From Bacteroidota bacterium (lineage in GTDB: Bacteria > Bacteroidota > Bacteroidia > Bacteroidales > Dysgonomonadaceae), in contig JAEWQF010000072.1 of assembly GCA_023399295.1 (NCBI GenBank), forward strand, positions 1 to 10,440: DNA of 10,440 nt, in the 5' to 3' direction. Each line of letters opens with the position of its first letter. Position 1 is the first letter of the stretch. A program made the position numbers and the translations under genes. Positions 7,712-10,440 of the stretch are shown here, piece by piece. The notes below the pieces were generated by a model that was not told the origin of the DNA, did not search any database, and saw only the letters and a list, made by a program, of their open reading frames with translations.

Positions 7712-8113
7712 ATGAGTGAGACGAAATCATTCGAGGAGGTGATGCAGCGCTTTCGTGAGATCAAGTTTCACGAATCATTCGATCTGATTGTAGCCATCGC
7801 CAACGGTGGCATCATTCCCGCAGCCATCCTCAACCAGCGACTCAACCTGCAAATGGAGTTGCTCCGCATCAACCTGCGCGACCCCTCACAAAAACCCAGG
7901 TATGAGCGACCAAGATTGATCTCACCCATCGATTTTGAGATCAGGGGCAAAGCCATCCTGCTGGTGGAAGATCGCATCAAAACAGGTGCTACTGTAGCGT
8001 TTGCCCTTGAACTGCTACAGGAAGCACAGCTGGTTAAAACCTTCGCGGTGAACGGCAAAGCCGATTACACCCTTTACGATGAAGCCTGTTTCAAATTTCC
8101 CTGGATCCAATGA
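7712..8113 (+). CDS. Small phosphoribosyltransferase-family protein
   Basis: This 133-residue protein has the type I phosphoribosyltransferase core. AIANGGIIPAAIL (residues 28-40) fits the first loop. AILLVEDRIKTGAT (81-94) fits the PRPP-binding motif: hydrophobic strand, acidic pair Glu86-Asp87, then the Thr91-Gly92-Ala93-Thr94 phosphate loop. Such enzymes join a nucleobase-like molecule to PRPP; some relatives are regulators. It is shorter than typical purine enzymes (about 170-200 residues) and has little sequence beyond the core, so the base-recognising hood is reduced. The gene begins 3 bases after the S-component stop, and its TGA overlaps the next gene's ATG by 4 bases, implying coupled translation. 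I infer that it phosphoribosylates, and so traps, a compound imported by its neighbours; the base is unknown. Confidence 0.82.
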   Translation: MSETKSFEEVMQRFREIKFHESFDLIVAIANGGIIPAAILNQRLNLQMELLRINLRDPSQKPRYERPRLISPIDFEIRGKAILLVEDRIKTGATVAFALELLQEAQLVKTFAVNGKADYTLYDEACFKFPWIQ

Positions 8114-9999
8114 GAAAACTGATCCTGCTGTTCGTTGCCCCGTACCTCTTAGTCGCTCTTGCTGCGGCTCATGATACAACACCCGCCGTCAGTGACACCA
8201 TTCGGCTGGATGAGTTGATCGTGACCGGCTCCATGCCGGGGGTCACCTTACAAACCCTGCCCATGAGCGTCACAGTGGTCGGTGAGACCCATATTGGGGA
8301 ACGCAAGGAACCCTCGCTGCTCCCGCTACTGACCGAGCAAGTGCCGGGACTCTTCATCACCCAGCGTGGTGTGATGGGCTATGGCGTGGCCGACGGGGCG
8401 GCAGGTGGCATGAGCATCCGCGGCATCGGGGGTGCCCCCACATCAGGCGTGCTGGTGCTGATCGACGGGCACCCGCAATACATGGGACTGATGGGACACC
8501 CACTGGCCGACAGTTACCAGTCGATGATGGCCGAGCGGGTGGAGGTGGTGCGAGGACCCGCCTCCATGCTCTATGGCTCCAACGCGATGGGTGGGGTGAT
8601 CAACATCATCACCAAAAAAGAGCGGGAAGAAGGTTTCAGAAACAATGCCCAACTGATGTACGGGAGTTTCAACAGCTTCTCGGCCAACGCCTCCTCCGGA
8701 TGGAAACAGCAACAGCTGCACGGCAATGCGGGTATCGGTTACAACCGCTCCGACGGTCACCGGCCTGACATGGACTATGAACTGCTGAACGGTTATGCCC
8801 GGATAGGTTATGACCCCTCACCGCACTGGCATGGATCGGTCGATCTGAACCTCTCCCATACCACCTCCTCCAATCCCGGGAAGGTGTCCAATCCAATCCT
8901 CGACAACGACGCCGACATCACCCGTGGAGCGACATCAGCTGTGATTGAGAACCATTACGCCAACACCTCCGGAGTGGTGAAATTCTTCTACAACTTCGGA
9001 TCGCATGAGATCAACAACGGGGTACCAGCTTCTGCATCCTATATCCCACAGGAGTATCGGTTCCGTTCTGACGACCATATGGCAGGCGTTTCCCTCTATC
9101 AATCCTACGCCTTCTTTCCGGGCAACAGAATCACTGCCGGGTTCGATTATTTTCGCTTCGGAGGCAAGGCCTGGAACAATTATCCCGATGAGTCGGAAAA
9201 CGTCACTCTGGCTGATGTGCGGCTTCATTCCACCGCCGGATACCTCAACCTGCGGCAGTTTCTTCTTGACAACAGGATCACCTTGAATGCAGGCATCCGG
9301 TTGGATCACCATCAGCAAAACGGATCAGAATGGATCCCGCAGCTGGGGCTCACCTATACCCCCTCCACCACCACCGTATTGAAGGCAATCATGAGCAAGG
9401 GGTTCCGCAACCCTACCATCCGGGAGATGTACATGTTCCCGCCCCAGAAGAACCCAGACCTGCAACCGGAACGACTGATGAATTACGAGTTGTCGCTGAT
9501 TCATATGATCCCGCACTACCGTCTCCGTTTTGGGTTGAACCTCTTTTACATCAAAGGGGACAACATGATCCGGCAGACCGAACCGGGTATCGGCAAATGG
9601 AGCAACAGTGGCACGGTGGAAAACAGAGGGATTGAGACGGAGCTCTCCTGGCAGGCCAGCACCCGTCTTCAGCTCTCAGCCAACTACAGTTACCTGGATA
9701 TGGCCCACCCCATCGTCGCCGCACCGGAACACAAGTTCTATGCAGGCGGCACCTTTACCCAAGGCAATTGGAGCCTCTCTTCGGGATTGATGGCAGTCTC
9801 AGGCCTCCATACCACGCTCAATCCGACAGTTCCGAAAGAGGATTTCCTGCTTTGGAACGCCCGCACGCAATATCGCATCCTCAAAGGTGTACATCTCTTT
9901 CTGAAAGGAGAGAACCTGCTGGGTGAGCAATATGAGATCAACGCCGGTTATCCGATGCCGGGCAGGATGATCTTTGGTGGAATGCAATTTCACATGTAA
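8110..9999 (+). CDS. TonB-dependent outer-membrane receptor (vitamin/metal-complex type, no SusD partner)
   Basis: This 629-residue protein has a signal peptide (residues 1-20, cut near AAA-HD), a TonB box at about 32-41 (RLDELIVTGS), a plug domain to about 170 ending in VEVVRGPASMLYGSNAMGGV and INIITKK, and a 22-strand-type barrel. It lacks the N-terminal carboxypeptidase-like domain of SusC proteins, and no SusD gene follows, so it resembles receptors for vitamins, siderophores or metal complexes (BtuB/FepA-like) rather than glycans. The plug has a His/Met-rich stretch after IDG (His121, Met125, Met128, His130, Met139, Met140). The barrel ends FGGMQFHM, so the last residue is Met rather than the usual aromatic, with Phe two residues earlier. 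ATG 8110 overlaps the upstream stop by 4 bases, placing it in the S-component/phosphoribosyltransferase operon. Confidence 0.93.
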   Translation: MRKLILLFVAPYLLVALAAAHDTTPAVSDTIRLDELIVTGSMPGVTLQTLPMSVTVVGETHIGERKEPSLLPLLTEQVPGLFITQRGVMGYGVADGAAGGMSIRGIGGAPTSGVLVLIDGHPQYMGLMGHPLADSYQSMMAERVEVVRGPASMLYGSNAMGGVINIITKKEREEGFRNNAQLMYGSFNSFSANASSGWKQQQLHGNAGIGYNRSDGHRPDMDYELLNGYARIGYDPSPHWHGSVDLNLSHTTSSNPGKVSNPILDNDADITRGATSAVIENHYANTSGVVKFFYNFGSHEINNGVPASASYIPQEYRFRSDDHMAGVSLYQSYAFFPGNRITAGFDYFRFGGKAWNNYPDESENVTLADVRLHSTAGYLNLRQFLLDNRITLNAGIRLDHHQQNGSEWIPQLGLTYTPSTTTVLKAIMSKGFRNPTIREMYMFPPQKNPDLQPERLMNYELSLIHMIPHYRLRFGLNLFYIKGDNMIRQTEPGIGKWSNSGTVENRGIETELSWQASTRLQLSANYSYLDMAHPIVAAPEHKFYAGGTFTQGNWSLSSGLMAVSGLHTTLNPTVPKEDFLLWNARTQYRILKGVHLFLKGENLLGEQYEINAGYPMPGRMIFGGMQFHM

Positions 10000-10009
10000 T
10001 TACTGCCAT

Positions 10010-10034
10010 GGCCGGTGAACCAAACCCATCGGCC
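10010..10034 (+). other. Intergenic hairpin between receptor and DUF362 gene
   Basis: Bases 10010-10017 pair with 10027-10034 (8 bp, one G-T pair, 9-base loop; GGCCG against CGGCC at the base). It starts 11 bases after the receptor stop. No T tract follows (the next bases are TGACAG then an A run), so it is not a standard intrinsic terminator. It could be a 3'-end stabilising or partial-termination structure, which would let the DUF362 gene be transcribed at a lower level from the same operon. Confidence 0.4.
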
Positions 10035-10076
10035 TGACAGAAAAAATATAAATCTTATCATACCAAAAAGAAACTT

Positions 10077-10440
10077 ATGGACAGACGCAATTTCTTACGG
10101 GCGGTAGCCCTCACGGGTGCAGCCCTCACCACGGTGAAAGAGACAGAAGCAATGAGCATCCTGACCCAATCGTTTTCCAGCGCGCAGGCCTCCGGTTACG
10201 ACCTGGTGGCAGTGTTGGGTGGCGAGCCGGATGCCATGTTCCGCAAGGCGATCGCCGAGATGGGAGGCATTCAAAAATTCATCAGTAAAGGCGACAAGGT
10301 CTGTGTGAAACCAAACATCGGATGGGACCAGCCGGTGGAGATGGCTGCCAACACAAACCCCAAGCTGATCACAGAAATCATCAAGCAGTGCTTCGATGCA
10401 GGAGCTGCAGAGGTCACGGTGTTCGACCACACCTGTGACG
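10077..10440 (+). CDS. DUF362 protein with Tat-like signal (3' truncated)
   Basis: An open frame from ATG 10077 runs to the window edge (121 codons plus one base). It begins MDRRNFLRAVALTGAALTT, a twin-arginine signal (RRNFLR), so the protein is probably exported folded. Residues about 46-121 look like the start of a DUF362 domain: VAVLGGEPDAMFRKAIAEMG, then VCVKPNIGWDQPVEMAANTN, then FDAGAAEVTVFDH. DUF362 proteins often occur with, or are fused to, 4Fe-4S ferredoxin domains, but their reaction is not established. The gene lies 77 bases after the receptor stop on the same strand, with no clear terminator or promoter between, so it may belong to the same uptake operon. The rest of the protein is outside the window, so any iron-sulfur motifs cannot be checked. 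Confidence 0.85.
   Translation, partial: MDRRNFLRAVALTGAALTTVKETEAMSILTQSFSSAQASGYDLVAVLGGEPDAMFRKAIAEMGGIQKFISKGDKVCVKPNIGWDQPVEMAANTNPKLITEIIKQCFDAGAAEVTVFDHTCD

Noticed and set aside
1..10440. Mobile elements, CRISPR arrays, tRNA or rRNA genes
   Set aside because: I saw no transposase or integrase motif, no regularly spaced direct repeats, and no tRNA- or rRNA-like sequence on reading both strands; gaps between genes are all short.

Overview
The window looks like a chromosomal stretch from a member of the Bacteroidota, most likely order Bacteroidales. The signs are surface-type lipoproteins, start codons preceded by A/T-rich leaders with no clear Shine-Dalgarno sequence, one good match to the Bacteroides -7 promoter element (TAnnTTTG), a Tat-exported Gfo/Idh/MocA oxidoreductase paired with a DUF1080 protein, and a TonB-dependent receptor. 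A genus cannot be named from the sequence alone. All genes lie on the + strand and no intergenic gap exceeds about 150 bases.

Bases 1-2300 are an A/T-rich glycan-degradation segment. The 3' end of an unidentified gene (1-54) is followed by a strong intrinsic terminator (77-121). Two glycoside hydrolase family 16 (GH16) lipoproteins follow. The first has a PKD-like domain and a laminarinase-type active site; the second has a lichenase/XET-type active site. They probably form the tail of a polysaccharide utilisation locus for a beta-glucan-like polymer, but no SusC/SusD pair is visible here.

Bases 2390-7049 hold a two-gene unit with higher G+C content: a Tat-dependent Gfo/Idh/MocA dehydrogenase and, 16 bases downstream, a 1129-residue secreted protein made of HEAT-like repeats plus two DUF1080 (3-keto-disaccharide hydrolase family) domains. 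Together they suggest periplasmic oxidation of glycosides to 3-keto sugars followed by cleavage. A strong terminator (7074-7111) closes this unit.

Bases 7124-9999 form a compact operon behind a candidate promoter: an ECF-type S-component-like membrane protein, a small phosphoribosyltransferase and a TonB-dependent receptor without a SusD partner. The gene gaps are 3 bases and a 4-base overlap. The layout reads as outer-membrane uptake, inner-membrane uptake and phosphoribosyl trapping of one small molecule whose identity is unknown. A DUF362 protein with a Tat-like signal begins at 10077 and runs off the window; it may belong to the same system.

The two parts most worth a second look are the HEAT-DUF1080-DUF1080/oxidoreductase pair and the S-component/phosphoribosyltransferase/receptor operon.
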